Position numbers and translations under genes: made by a program | The notes under the pieces: model-generated | The model's input: only the letters and a program-made list of their open reading frames with translations | Databases searched by the model: none | What the model was told of the DNA's origin: nothing | Shown: positions 11,795 to 20,205 of the stretch, in pieces | Layout of the letters: every line of letters starts with the position of its first letter | How positions within the stretch are numbered: position 1 is the stretch's first letter | Source of the DNA: Streptomyces sp. B93 | GTDB taxonomy: Bacteria > Actinomycetota > Actinomycetes > Streptomycetales > Streptomycetaceae | Direction: 5' to 3' | Assembly (NCBI RefSeq): GCF_018070565.1 | Contig: NZ_JAGPXL010000009.1 | Coordinates: 62,001 to 126,000, forward strand | Length of the DNA stretch: 64,000 bases

Positions 11795-11811
11795 TGGATG
11801 AGCGTCATCCA
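11795..11811. promoter_or_regulatory. Probable LysR operator between divergent genes
   Basis: TGGATGA-GCG-TCATCCA is a perfect 7-bp dyad with a 3-bp centre and contains the T-N11-A spacing typical of LysR binding sites. It is the only clear palindrome in the 127-bp intergenic region, 48 bp upstream of the LysR start and 64 bp upstream of the first catabolic gene. A CAGGAGGA ribosome-binding site follows before 11875. Confidence 0.55.
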
Positions 11812-11874
11812 CAGAATCGATTTCCTTGATCCCGGTGGGCGGGTCCAGATTAGTCGCACCGCAATCAGGAGGAC

Positions 11875-12876
11875 ATGTCCGTGAAACCTGAACCCGCGTC
11901 CGCGCTCTTCGCAGGACCGTTCGCGCTCGCCACCGTCTCCGCCCCGGACGGCCCCGCGTTCCCCGCGCTCGTCACCCCCGACGGCCGGGCGCTCGACCTG
12001 CGGTCCGCCCTCGGCGAGGAGCGGCTGACCACGCTGGCCGTACTGGACCGCTGGGAGACCCTGCTGCCCCGGCTGCACGCGCTGGCCGGGGACAGCGGCC
12101 TGCACCGCACCCCGCTGGCGGACCTCCGCGTCCACGCCCCGGTGCAGCCGCGCCAGGTGTTCCAGTCGGGCGCCAACTACCGGCAGCACGTCATCGACCT
12201 GCACCTCGCCCACCGCGCCCCCGGCGACGAGCGGCCGGACGACGAGCGGCGCGCCGAGGCCGCCGAGATCATGGACCGGCGTACGGCGGAGGACCTGCCG
12301 TACGTCTTCATCGGCCTGCCCAGCGCGATCACGGGTCCGTACGACGACGTCGTCCTGCCCGCCTGGGCCGAGCAGCCCGACTGGGAACTGGAGCTGGCGG
12401 TCGTCATCGGCAGGCCGGCCCACCAGGTGTCCGTGGCGGACGCGCCCCGGTACGTCGCCGGGTACACCATCGCCAACGACCTCACCGACCGGGCGACGGT
12501 CTTCCGCCGGGACATGCCACGGATCGGCACCGACTGGCTGCGCAGCAAGAACGCGCCCGGGTTCACCCCGCTCGGCCCGTGGATCGTCCCGGCCGAGTCG
12601 GTCGCGGACCCGGACGACCTGCGCGTCACCCTGAAGCTGAACGGCGAGACCATGCAGGACGAGTCGACCAAGGACATGATCTTCAAGGTCGCGCGCATGG
12701 TGTCCTACGCCTCACAGACCGCGCGCCTGCTCCCCGGTGACCTGGTGCTCACCGGCTCCCCGTCCGGCAACGGCATGCACTGGGGACGGCTGCTGCGGGA
12801 CGGCGACGTCATGGAGGGCACGGTCACCGGACTCGGGACGCAGCGCACCCGCTGTGTCGCGGAGGGCCCGGTGTGA
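11875..12876 (+). CDS. Fumarylacetoacetate hydrolase (FAH) family protein, first copy
   Basis: The 333-residue protein has an N-terminal cap region and a C-terminal FAH catalytic domain. Typical elements are QSGANYRQHV, the acidic pair DWELELAVVIGR (metal-binding Glu residues), YTIANDLTDR, and the end motif GDLVLTGSPSGNG. FAH enzymes hydrolyse or decarboxylate beta-diketo acids or hydrate oxo-dienoates made by aromatic ring cleavage. It opens the operon; CAGGAGGA lies 8 bp before the ATG. The last codons overlap the next gene (GTGTGA). A second FAH protein lies at 16948-17913, and the two share little beyond the core motifs, so they probably act at different steps. Confidence 0.87.
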   Translation: MSVKPEPASALFAGPFALATVSAPDGPAFPALVTPDGRALDLRSALGEERLTTLAVLDRWETLLPRLHALAGDSGLHRTPLADLRVHAPVQPRQVFQSGANYRQHVIDLHLAHRAPGDERPDDERRAEAAEIMDRRTAEDLPYVFIGLPSAITGPYDDVVLPAWAEQPDWELELAVVIGRPAHQVSVADAPRYVAGYTIANDLTDRATVFRRDMPRIGTDWLRSKNAPGFTPLGPWIVPAESVADPDDLRVTLKLNGETMQDESTKDMIFKVARMVSYASQTARLLPGDLVLTGSPSGNGMHWGRLLRDGDVMEGTVTGLGTQRTRCVAEGPV

Positions 12877-13829
12877 ACCGCCACGACCCCGAGGGCGCGA
12901 TCGCCGGGGCCGCGAAGGCGTACTCCAACTGGGGACGCTGGGGGGAGCACGACCGGCTCGGCACCCTCAACTTCCTGGACGAGGGCAAGCGGCGTGCGGG
13001 GGCCTCGCTGGTGCGGCGGGGGGTCAGCTTCTCGCTCGCGCAGTCCTTCGACATGAACGGGCCGCAGAAGGGCTGGCGGCGGCGCACCAACCCGGTGCAC
13101 ACCATGCTCGACACCGGCACCGACGCCGCCCTCGGCACCCAGGGCTTCCCGCACGGCATCGGCGGCGCCGACGACGTGATCGCGATGCCGCTCCAGTGCT
13201 CGACTCAGTGGGACGGACTCGGCCACATCTTCGACCACGGCAGGGCGTGGAACGGGCGGGCCGCCGAGAAGGTCGTCACGTCCGACGGCGACCTCGTCAC
13301 CGGCATCGAGCACATGGCGCCGTACGTCGCCGGGCGCGGCGTGCTGCTGGACGTGGGCCGGGTGATCGGCACCGACGGTGAGCTGCCCGACGGGTTCGCG
13401 ATCACCGAGGAGCACCTGACGGCGACGGCCGAGGCGCACGGGGTGGCCGTCGGCCGCGGCGACATCGTCGTCGTACGGACCGGGCAGCTCGCCCGGGCCC
13501 GCCGCGAGGGCTGGGGCGAGTACGCCGGAGGACCCGCGCCCGGGCTGTCGTTCACCACGGCCGGGTGGCTGCACCGGACGGAGATCGCCGCGATCGCCAC
13601 CGACACCTGGGGTTTCGAGGTCCGCCCGAACGAGTTCGAGCACGCCTTCCAGCCGCTGCACCAGGTCGCCATCCCGAACATCGGGCTGCTGATCGGCGAG
13701 ATGTGGGACCCGGACGCGCTGGCCGAGGACTGCGCGGCCGACGGCGGGTACGACTTCTGGCTCACCGCCGCCCCCCTGCCCATCACCGGCGCGGTCGGCT
13801 CCCCCGTCAACCCGGTCGCCGTCAAGTAA
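12873..13829 (+). CDS. Cyclase-family (PF04199-type) metal-dependent hydrolase
   Basis: The 318-residue product fits the putative cyclase family, which includes kynurenine formamidase and isatin hydrolase. The family metal motif HxGTHxDxxxH appears here as the variant CSTQWDGLGHIF, with Gln in place of the second His, as in a subgroup with extra N-terminal sequence (AKAYSNWGRWGEHDRLGTLN). The start is GTG 12873, overlapping the previous stop by 4 bp. A role in opening a cyclic amide, lactone or similar ring within the catabolic route is plausible. Whether the altered motif still binds metal cannot be told from sequence. Confidence 0.8.
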   Translation: MNRHDPEGAIAGAAKAYSNWGRWGEHDRLGTLNFLDEGKRRAGASLVRRGVSFSLAQSFDMNGPQKGWRRRTNPVHTMLDTGTDAALGTQGFPHGIGGADDVIAMPLQCSTQWDGLGHIFDHGRAWNGRAAEKVVTSDGDLVTGIEHMAPYVAGRGVLLDVGRVIGTDGELPDGFAITEEHLTATAEAHGVAVGRGDIVVVRTGQLARARREGWGEYAGGPAPGLSFTTAGWLHRTEIAAIATDTWGFEVRPNEFEHAFQPLHQVAIPNIGLLIGEMWDPDALAEDCAADGGYDFWLTAAPLPITGAVGSPVNPVAVK

Positions 13830-13853
13830 CGCACGGAACAAGGGAGTTCCCTC

Positions 13854-14984
13854 ATGAGCACAGCCCGCACGGTCCTGGTGATCGGCGGTGGCGCCGCAGG
13901 CAACGCCGCGACGGTCCTCCTGCGCCGCGCCGGGATCGCGGTGGACCTGGTCGAGGCGAAGGACGACTGGAACGCCACCGCCGGCTCCGGCATCACCCTC
14001 CAGGGCAACGCCCTGCGCGTCCTGCGCGAACTCGGCGTCTGGGAGCGGGTGAAGGCGTCCGGCTTCGGCTTCGGCTCGGTCGGCATCACCGCCCCCGACG
14101 GCACGGTCCTGCACGTCGCCCGGGACCTGCGCACGGGCGGCGAGGACCTGCCCGCCACGGTCGGCATGCGCCGGCCGCAGCTCCAGCGCATCCTGATCGA
14201 CGCCGTACGAGGCAGCGGCGCCACCGTGCGGCTCGGCACGACCGCCGAGATCCTCGGCCAGGACGCGGACGGGGTGTCGGTACGGTTCTCCGACGGCGGC
14301 GAGGGCCGCTACGACCTGGTGATCGCCGCCGACGGCCTCGGCTCCGCGACCCGCGCCGCGATCGGCGTCACCGACAGGCCGGAGCCGACCGGCATGGCCA
14401 TCTGGCGCGTCGCCGCCCCGCGCCCGGCCGGGGTGGTGCGCACCGACCTCGCCTACGGCGGCCCCGCCTACATCGCCGGGTACTGCCCCACCAGCGACAC
14501 CACCCTCTACGCGTACGTCGTCGAGGCCAACCGCGACCGCGACGCCATCCCGCCGCAGACGTACGCCGACGAGATGCGCCGCCTGGCCTCCGCCTACGGG
14601 GGACACTGGCCGGAGATCACCGCGCACATCACCGACCCGGCGCAGGTCAACTACACCTGGTTCGACCGGCTGCTGGTGGAGGGCTCCTGGCACCGCGGCC
14701 GGGTGGTTCTGGTCGGCGACGCCGCACACTGCTGCCCGCCCACCCTCGCGCAGGGCGCCGCGCTCTCCCTGGAGGACGCCTGGGTGCTCACCCAGCTGCT
14801 GACCGCCACGGAGACCTGGGACGACGCCCTCCTCCAGGGGTACTACGAGCGGCGTGTGGCCCGCGTCCGCCCCGTCGTGGAGGCGTCCGTGCAGATCGGC
14901 CAGTGGCAGCTCGACGGCGTCCGTGACGCCGACCTGCCGGGCCTGATGGGCCGCATCATGACCATGCTGCGGGAGCTGCCGTGA
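13854..14984 (+). CDS. FAD-dependent aromatic hydroxylase (single-component monooxygenase)
   Basis: The 376-residue protein carries the class A flavoprotein hydroxylase signatures: the Rossmann motif VLVIGGGAAGNAATVLLRRA at residues 7-26, the FAD/NAD(P)H motif VIAADGLGSATRAAIG near 160, and the FAD ribityl-binding motif VLVGDAAHCCPPTLAQGAAL near 283. Relatives such as salicylate or 3-hydroxybenzoate hydroxylases insert one oxygen into a phenolic ring using NAD(P)H. It probably makes the catecholic substrate for the dioxygenase at 15987. AAGGGAG precedes the ATG, and the stop overlaps the next gene by 4 bp. Confidence 0.88.
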   Translation: MSTARTVLVIGGGAAGNAATVLLRRAGIAVDLVEAKDDWNATAGSGITLQGNALRVLRELGVWERVKASGFGFGSVGITAPDGTVLHVARDLRTGGEDLPATVGMRRPQLQRILIDAVRGSGATVRLGTTAEILGQDADGVSVRFSDGGEGRYDLVIAADGLGSATRAAIGVTDRPEPTGMAIWRVAAPRPAGVVRTDLAYGGPAYIAGYCPTSDTTLYAYVVEANRDRDAIPPQTYADEMRRLASAYGGHWPEITAHITDPAQVNYTWFDRLLVEGSWHRGRVVLVGDAAHCCPPTLAQGAALSLEDAWVLTQLLTATETWDDALLQGYYERRVARVRPVVEASVQIGQWQLDGVRDADLPGLMGRIMTMLRELP

Positions 14985-15982
14985 CGACACCCCCCACCGT
15001 GGACGTGCACGCCCATGTCCTGCTGCCCGAGGTCGAGGCACTGGTCGCCGGCCTGCCGGGGCTGACGGCGGCGAAGGCGCTGGACGCCCGGCGCAACGGC
15101 CCGGCGGCACTCGCCGTCAACGGGCCCATGGTGCGCGACCGCGTCCCCGAACTGACCGACCCCGCCGTGCGGCTGGCCGCGATGGACGCCCAGGGCGTCG
15201 ACGTACAACTCGTCAGTCCCTCCCCTTCGCACTACCACCACTGGACGGACGAGGAGACCGCCGAGAAGCTGTACCGGCTCGCCAACGAGGCGACGGCGGC
15301 ACACTGTTCGGCCGCCGCGGACCGGCTGCGCGGACTCGGCCTGGTGCCGCTCCAGCACCCCGGACACACGGTCCGCGCCCTCGACCACGCCCTGGAGCAG
15401 GGCCTCCTGGGCGTGGAGATCTCCAGCCACGCACCCGGACGGGAACTGTCCGACCCGGCCTACGAACCCTTCTGGGCCCGGGCCGAAAAGACGGGGGCGA
15501 TCGTCTTCCTCCACCCCTTCGGCTGCACGCTCGACGAACGACTCGACCGCTGGTACCTCTCCAACACCGTCGGCCAGCCGGTGGAGAACGCCGTCGCCCT
15601 CTCCCACCTGATCTTCTCCGGTGTCCTGGACCGCCACCCGCGCCTGAAGCTGGTCGCCGCGCACGGCGGCGGCTATCTGCCCACCCACCTCGGCCGCTCC
15701 GACCACGCCTGGTCCACCCGCTCCGACGCCGGGGCCGGCTGCGCCCACCTGCCCAGCAGCTACCTCGGGCGCCTGTACTTCGACTCCCTCGTCCACGACC
15801 CGCACGTGCTGCGGGAACTGGTCCGCGTCGCCGGGGCCGACCGGGTACTGCTCGGCTCCGACTTCCCCTTCGACATGGGCACCGAGGACCCCGTCGGCTC
15901 GCTCCGCGCGGCCGGGCTGTCCTCCGCCGACTTCCACGCCGTACGCGGCGGCAACGCCTCCGCCCTCCTCTGCAAGGAGTGA
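14981..15982 (+). CDS. ACMSD-like amidohydrolase/decarboxylase
   Basis: The 333-residue protein belongs to the amidohydrolase_2 group that includes aminocarboxymuconate semialdehyde decarboxylase and resorcylate decarboxylases. Visible metal-site elements are TVDVHAHVL (HxH), the His in FLHPFG, the His in VAAHGGGYLP and the Asp in LLGSDFPFDMG. Such enzymes remove a carboxylate from a ring or ring-cleavage product without a cofactor other than Zn or Mn. Start and stop are tightly packed (4-bp overlap upstream, 4-bp gap downstream). Its presence implies that the pathway substrate or an intermediate carries a carboxyl group. Confidence 0.85.
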   Translation: MTTPPTVDVHAHVLLPEVEALVAGLPGLTAAKALDARRNGPAALAVNGPMVRDRVPELTDPAVRLAAMDAQGVDVQLVSPSPSHYHHWTDEETAEKLYRLANEATAAHCSAAADRLRGLGLVPLQHPGHTVRALDHALEQGLLGVEISSHAPGRELSDPAYEPFWARAEKTGAIVFLHPFGCTLDERLDRWYLSNTVGQPVENAVALSHLIFSGVLDRHPRLKLVAAHGGGYLPTHLGRSDHAWSTRSDAGAGCAHLPSSYLGRLYFDSLVHDPHVLRELVRVAGADRVLLGSDFPFDMGTEDPVGSLRAAGLSSADFHAVRGGNASALLCKE

Positions 15983-15986
15983 CCCC

Positions 15987-16919
15987 ATGCGCCTGCTCAC
16001 CCATCTGCGGCACGTCGACCTCGCCGTGCCCGACTACGACAAGCAGCTCGACTTCTACTCCGGCGTCTGGGGCCTCACCAAGGTCGCCGAGGACACCGGC
16101 ATCTCCTTCCTCGCCGCCGAGGGCTCCCCCGAGCAGTACGTCGTACGGCTGCGCAGGGCCGAGGAGAAGCGCCTCGACCTGGTCTCCTACGGCGCCGCGA
16201 GCGCGGCCGACGTCGACACCCTCGCCGAACGGCTCCTCGCGGGCGGCGTGCGGCTGATCTCCCAGCCGGGGAAGGTCGACACACCCGGCGGCGGCTACGG
16301 CTTCCGCTTCTTCGACGTCGACGGCCGCACCCTCGAGGTCTCCGCGGACGTCGAGGTCAGGCGGCACCGCAAGATCGAGGAGAAGGAGTCGATCCCGGTC
16401 AAGCTGTCGCACGTGGTCCTCAACTCCCCCGACCTGGACCGCACCCGGCGGTGGTACGAGGAGCACCTGGGCTTCGCGCTCTCCGACACGCTCAGCTCGC
16501 CGCACATGGGCGAGGTCATGCACTTCATGCGGATCTCCACCCAGCACCACTCGATGGCCCTGGCCAAGGGCCCGCACACCTCCCTGCACCACGTCTCCTT
16601 CGAGATGCGCGGCATCGACGAGTACATGCGCGGCTCGGGCCGGGTCATGCGGGCCGGGTTCCGGAAGATCTGGGGCCCGGGCCGCCACCTGGCGGGCGAC
16701 AACACCTTCACCTACTTCCTCGACCCGCACGGCAACACCGTCGAGTACACCACCGAGCTGGAACTCCTCGACGAGGACACCTGGCACCCGCACGTCTACG
16801 ACTTCTCACAGCCCGAGGTCACCGACCAGTGGGGCACGGCCAACCCCATGAACGAACTCGTCGCCAAGGAGTCCTTCAACGACCCCGACCCCGGCGTCTT
16901 CGTCGCCCCACCGGTCTGA
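15987..16919 (+). CDS. Two-domain extradiol ring-cleavage dioxygenase (VOC superfamily)
   Basis: The 310-residue protein shows two tandem vicinal-oxygen-chelate domains. The N-terminal one (LRHVDLAVPDYDKQLDFYSG) lacks metal ligands. The C-terminal one has LSHVVLNSPDLDRTRRWYEE, SLHHVSFEMRGIDEYM and the final HGNTVEYTTELE, giving the two His and one Glu that bind Fe(II). This is the catechol 2,3-dioxygenase/2,3-dihydroxybiphenyl dioxygenase design, cleaving beside the diol (meta cleavage). The C-terminal stretch of about 45 residues beyond the Glu is longer than in many homologues. AAGGAG in the tail of the previous gene serves as ribosome-binding site. Confidence 0.88.
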   Translation: MRLLTHLRHVDLAVPDYDKQLDFYSGVWGLTKVAEDTGISFLAAEGSPEQYVVRLRRAEEKRLDLVSYGAASAADVDTLAERLLAGGVRLISQPGKVDTPGGGYGFRFFDVDGRTLEVSADVEVRRHRKIEEKESIPVKLSHVVLNSPDLDRTRRWYEEHLGFALSDTLSSPHMGEVMHFMRISTQHHSMALAKGPHTSLHHVSFEMRGIDEYMRGSGRVMRAGFRKIWGPGRHLAGDNTFTYFLDPHGNTVEYTTELELLDEDTWHPHVYDFSQPEVTDQWGTANPMNELVAKESFNDPDPGVFVAPPV

Positions 16920-16947
16920 TCCCGCCCAGCCTGCCCGGAGCCGCACC

Positions 16948-17913
16948 ATGCGTTTCGCCGCCTACGAACACCATCACCGCCGCCGCGTGGCCGTCGTGGA
17001 GGCCGACGGCACCCTGCTGCCGCTGCCCGGCGTCACCTCGCTCACCGCCCTGCTGGCGGAGTGCGGCGGTCTGCCCGGCCTGCTCACCGCGGGCGCGGCG
17101 GCGCTCGACGTACCGCCCGGCCCGCACCTGACACAGGTCCGGCTGCTGCCGCCGCTCCAGCCCGTGTCCGTCCGGGACTTCGTCACCTTCGAGGAGCACG
17201 TCAAGGGCGTACGGCGCTCGGTGAGCGGCGCCGTCGGCGTGCCCGAGCAGTGGTACGCCGCGCCGACCTTCTACTTCAGCAACCCGCACGCCATGTACGG
17301 CCCGTACGACGACGTCCCCGTCCCACCAGGCTCGAACGTGCTGGACTACGAACTCGAGGTGGCCGCCGTCATCGGCCGCGAGGGCCGCGACCTCAGCCCC
17401 GGGCAGGCCCGCGACCACATCGTCGGCTACACGGTCCTCAACGACTGGTCCGCGCGCGACCTGCAGGCCGCCGAGATGACGGTCGGTCTCGGCCCGTGCA
17501 AGGGCAAGGACACGGCCACCACCCTCGGCCCATACCTGGTCACCGCCGACGAACTGGAGCCGTACCGGGACACCGAGGGGTTCCTGCGGCTCGCGGTCAC
17601 CGCCGAGGTCAACGGCGAGGTCGTCGGCCGGGACCAACTGTCCAACATGAGCTGGACGTTCGAGGAGATGGTCGCCTACGCCTCCCGGGGCACCCGGGTC
17701 GTGCCCGGTGACGTCCTGGGTTCCGGCACCTGCGGCAACGGCGGCTGCCTGGCCGAACTCTGGGGCCTGCGCGGCGAACGGACCCCACCGCCCCTGAGAC
17801 CCGGCGACACCGTCACCCTCACCGTGGAGGGGATCGGCAGCGTGTCCAACACGGTCGTGCCCGGCACGTCACCGGTGCCACTGCCCGTCGGCCGCCGCCG
17901 GGAGCGGCCATGA
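16948..17913 (+). CDS. FAH family protein, second copy (ring-cleavage product hydrolase or hydratase)
   Basis: The 321-residue protein has the FAH catalytic core with RDFVTFEEHVKG, the metal-binding pattern LDYELEVAAVIGREGRDL, YTVLNDWSARDLQAAE, and GSGTCGNGGCLAELWG before the terminal beta strand. The GTCGNGG segment and the longer N-terminal half resemble fumarylacetoacetases more than the first copy at 11875 does. It should act on the open-chain product of the dioxygenase. A 28-bp spacer with GGAG separates it from the dioxygenase, and its stop overlaps the SDR start (ATGA). Confidence 0.85.
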   Translation: MRFAAYEHHHRRRVAVVEADGTLLPLPGVTSLTALLAECGGLPGLLTAGAAALDVPPGPHLTQVRLLPPLQPVSVRDFVTFEEHVKGVRRSVSGAVGVPEQWYAAPTFYFSNPHAMYGPYDDVPVPPGSNVLDYELEVAAVIGREGRDLSPGQARDHIVGYTVLNDWSARDLQAAEMTVGLGPCKGKDTATTLGPYLVTADELEPYRDTEGFLRLAVTAEVNGEVVGRDQLSNMSWTFEEMVAYASRGTRVVPGDVLGSGTCGNGGCLAELWGLRGERTPPPLRPGDTVTLTVEGIGSVSNTVVPGTSPVPLPVGRRRERP

Positions 17914-18662
17914 GCGGCCTACGGCCCGGGAGACTGCCCGGCAGGGTCGTCGTGGTCACGGGTGCGGACCGTGGCCAAGGCGCCGCGGAGGCGGAGGCGC
18001 TGACCCGGGAGGGCGCCCGGGTGATCGCCACCGACGTACGGCCGGAAGGTGCCTGCCGCCGCCTCGACGTGACCAGCGCACAGGAGTGGGCCGACCTCGC
18101 CGCCGAGCTGAGGGAGTCGTACGGGCAGGTGCACGGCCTGGTCAACAACGCGGGCGTCACCTGGCGCGCCCGCCTGGGCGACGTACGGACCGAGGACTTC
18201 GACCGGGTCCACGCCGTCAACGTCACCGGCCCGCTCCTCGGCATCCAGCACCTCACCCCGCTCATGCCGCCCGGCGCCTCGATCGTCAACGTCGGCTCCT
18301 CGGCGGCCCTCACCGCCCACTACCCCGTCGCGTACACCACCAGCAAATGGGGGCTGCGGGGCCTGTCCAGGACGGCGGCACTGGAACTCGGCCCCCGGGG
18401 CATCCGCGTCAACATGGTCCACCCCGGCTACATCGAGACGGACATGACCGCCTCCGCCGCGCCCGCCTTCCGCGAGGCCAACCTCCGCGAGACCCCGCTC
18501 GGGCGCACCGGAACGGCCGACGAGGTCGCCCCGCTGGTCGTGTTCCTGCTGTCGGACGAGTCGTCGTTCATCACCGGCACCGAGATCCCCGTCGACGGCG
18601 GTCTGACCGCGCACGGCGGCGTCAAGTCGGTCTCCGACGCGTTGCGCGAGGCCGCCTCGTGA
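17910..18662 (+). CDS. Short-chain dehydrogenase/reductase ending the catabolic operon
   Basis: The 250-residue protein is a classical SDR: the cofactor motif VVVTGADRGQGAAEA (TGxxxGxG, residues 15-22), ATDVRPE after the second strand (Asp suggests NAD preference), LVNNAGVTW, the catalytic Ser in NVGSSAAL, and YTTSKWGLRG giving the YxxxK pair. PVDGGLTAHGG near the end is typical of the family. In this operon it may oxidise a dihydrodiol or an alcohol intermediate. The ATG overlaps the previous stop by 4 bp and a terminator follows 22 bp after its stop, marking the operon end. Confidence 0.87.
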   Translation: MSGLRPGRLPGRVVVVTGADRGQGAAEAEALTREGARVIATDVRPEGACRRLDVTSAQEWADLAAELRESYGQVHGLVNNAGVTWRARLGDVRTEDFDRVHAVNVTGPLLGIQHLTPLMPPGASIVNVGSSAALTAHYPVAYTTSKWGLRGLSRTAALELGPRGIRVNMVHPGYIETDMTASAAPAFREANLRETPLGRTGTADEVAPLVVFLLSDESSFITGTEIPVDGGLTAHGGVKSVSDALREAAS

Positions 18663-18683
18663 ACCGCTGGTTGGTTCCGCGAG

Positions 18684-18722
18684 CGGCTGCGGGACCCGCC
18701 GAGAGGACGGGTCCCGCAGCCG
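18684..18722. terminator. Bidirectional terminator between the catabolic operon and xlnC
   Basis: CGGCTGCGGGACCCG (18684-18698) and CGGGTCCCGCAGCCG (18708-18722) are perfect complements, a 15-bp stem with a 9-nt loop in the 79-bp gap between the convergent SDR and xylanase genes. Confidence 0.8.
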
Positions 18723-18741
18723 GTCGTCCGACGGACAGGGA

Positions 18742-19467
18742 TCAGCCGCTGACCGAGATGTTGGAGCTGCCGCTGCTCTGGAAACCCTCGGTGGCCATGA
18801 TCATGTAGTACCTGAACTGGCCCAGGTTCATACCCGCGCGCGCCCAGGCGTCGAAGTGGTTCCCGGAGGTGATGGTGCCGGAGCCACTGGTCACCTTCGA
18901 CTGCCGGACGCTCCAGTACTGGTCGAAGGTCCGGGTGCCCTCGACGGACGGCGCGTTGTACCGCGTCGTCTTGTAGATGTCGTACGTGCCACCGTCGCTG
19001 TAGACGGTGCCCCGGTACTCGCCGGTGGGCCGGTAGCTGCCCCAGTTGTCGACGATGTAGTACTCGACCAGCGGGTTCGAGGTCCAGCCGTAGAGGCAGC
19101 CGTAGCCGTTGCCCGACGGGTTGAAGTAGCCGTTGTAGCGCACCGTCCGGCGCCCGCCGGTGTTCCAGCCCTTGCCCGCGACGAAGTTGCCGCAGTTGGT
19201 CCACTGGGTGCTGTAGCTGCCGCCGCCGTTGAGCGTCATGGACACACGGCCGCCGCCGTCGGTCCAGAACGAGTAGTACATGCCGTCGTAGCCGGTCTGG
19301 TTGGTGGTGATGGTGGTGGCGGCGTGAGCGGTGCCGGGCAGCAGCAGCCCGGACGCGGTGGCGACCGCGACGGTCCCGGCACCGCCGAGGAACCCTCGCC
19401 GGCTCAGGCCGCTGAAGGGAGCGGGGTTGTGCTTCATCTGATCCTGCTGCGTGCCGTCCTGACGCAT
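18742..19467 (-). CDS. xlnC: Tat-exported GH11 endo-1,4-beta-xylanase
   Basis: The 241-residue protein closely matches S. lividans XlnC, a known Tat substrate. The signal peptide holds the twin-arginine motif SRRGFLGG (residues 22-29) and ends near AHAATT. The mature single-domain beta-jelly-roll carries both catalytic glutamates, in [11 protein letters not shown] and MATEGFQS, with no carbohydrate-binding module. The ATG at 19467 is chosen because GGGAGGA lies 6 bp before it and the resulting N-terminus matches the family. An upstream in-frame extension to 19527 has no ribosome-binding site. It complements the GH10 enzyme by attacking unsubstituted xylan regions. Xylan-box palindromes lie upstream. 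Confidence 0.95.
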   Translation of the reverse strand: MRQDGTQQDQMKHNPAPFSGLSRRGFLGGAGTVAVATASGLLLPGTAHAATTITTNQTGYDGMYYSFWTDGGGRVSMTLNGGGSYSTQWTNCGNFVAGKGWNTGGRRTVRYNGYFNPSGNGYGCLYGWTSNPLVEYYIVDNWGSYRPTGEYRGTVYSDGGTYDIYKTTRYNAPSVEGTRTFDQYWSVRQSKVTSGSGTITSGNHFDAWARAGMNLGQFRYYMIMATEGFQSSGSSNISVSG

Positions 19468-19555
19468 GCGTCCTCCCGATGAAGGCAGGTGGGGGTCGGG
19501 CGACTTCTGCCGCCCACGGCCTTGCATGGAACAGGCTTCGCAGAAGCCATGCCCC

Positions 19556-19721
19556 TGTCAACACTTTCGACAGGCTTTCGGAAACATATCCAGTCCTGGT
19601 CGAGCCCTCGGCGAGCATATCTCCGCAGGTCAGATGACCTCTTCCGCAAACCATTGCGAGTGATGGGGCGAGACGAGCAAGAGACTTAACGCAAGTGCGT
19701 GATCAGCCTTCGAAAGTTTCG
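19556..19721 (-). promoter_or_regulatory. xlnC promoter and three xylanase-type boxes
   Basis: On the minus strand a perfect TTGACA -35 hexamer lies at 19561-19556. Directly upstream of it is CGAAA (19569-19565), then GTTTCCGAAAG (19585-19575), and farther out a perfect CGAAAGTTTCG palindrome (19711-19721), 244 bp before the start codon. These agree with boxes 1, 2 and 3 published for xylanase promoters of Streptomyces sp. EC3 and relatives. The -10 is not clear by eye. Xylan induction and glucose repression are expected. Confidence 0.7.
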
Positions 19722-19809
19722 AGCACTCGCATGGATACGGAGAACCGACGGCGTCTTCCCGCGCGTCTGATCTACGGTGCTACCAGTGACCGAGGGTGAG
19801 GGAGTGGCC

Positions 19810-20205
19810 GTGGAGCAGGCGGGGACGGTGCTGGCCGAGCGGATCGCCGAGCGCAGAGCGGGAGTCGGCGACCCGCGTGCCCTGGTCGGTGAGATGAGGC
19901 GGGCGGTGCTGCTGGTGCCGGTCGCCGGTGGGGGCCTGTGGTCGGCGCACTCGGGCGGCGTGCGCTGGATCTGCGCCTTCACCGACGAGGCGGCACTGGC
20001 CCGCTTCGCCCTCCGGCACGGCCCCGGGGACCAGCCAATGGAGTACGCGGCGTTGCTGGGCGCCCGCATCGTCGACGAGATCGTGCCGTCCCTGGGCGAA
20101 CCCGCGGGCCTGGCGGTGGACATCGCCACGGAGGACGGGTCGATGTTCTTCCCGCCGGTTGCGGGGATCGTGCCGGACGCGGTGGCGGTGGACGCCCGTG
20201 GGTGA
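19810..20205 (+). CDS. SseB-like small protein upstream of the Rhs locus
   Basis: The product (131 residues from GTG 19810; in-frame GTGs at 19777 and 19786 are also possible) resembles the SseB N-terminal domain: RRAVLLVPVAGGGLWSAHSGGVRWICAFTDE with the FTDE element and a hydrophobic C-terminal half ending MFFPPVAGIVPDAV. GAGGGAG 6 bp before 19810 favours that start. In Streptomyces such proteins commonly sit beside WXG/Rhs secretion genes and are thought to be chaperones or accessory factors. The stop overlaps the next gene start by 8 bp, so the three genes to 25602 are likely one operon. Confidence 0.65.
   Translation: MEQAGTVLAERIAERRAGVGDPRALVGEMRRAVLLVPVAGGGLWSAHSGGVRWICAFTDEAALARFALRHGPGDQPMEYAALLGARIVDEIVPSLGEPAGLAVDIATEDGSMFFPPVAGIVPDAVAVDARG

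Noticed and set aside
12705..15110. An 801-codon minus-strand frame across the catabolic operon
   Set aside because: It crosses several plus-strand genes with verified motifs and translates to repetitive Gly/Val/Arg/Ala sequence typical of antisense frames in high-G+C DNA.
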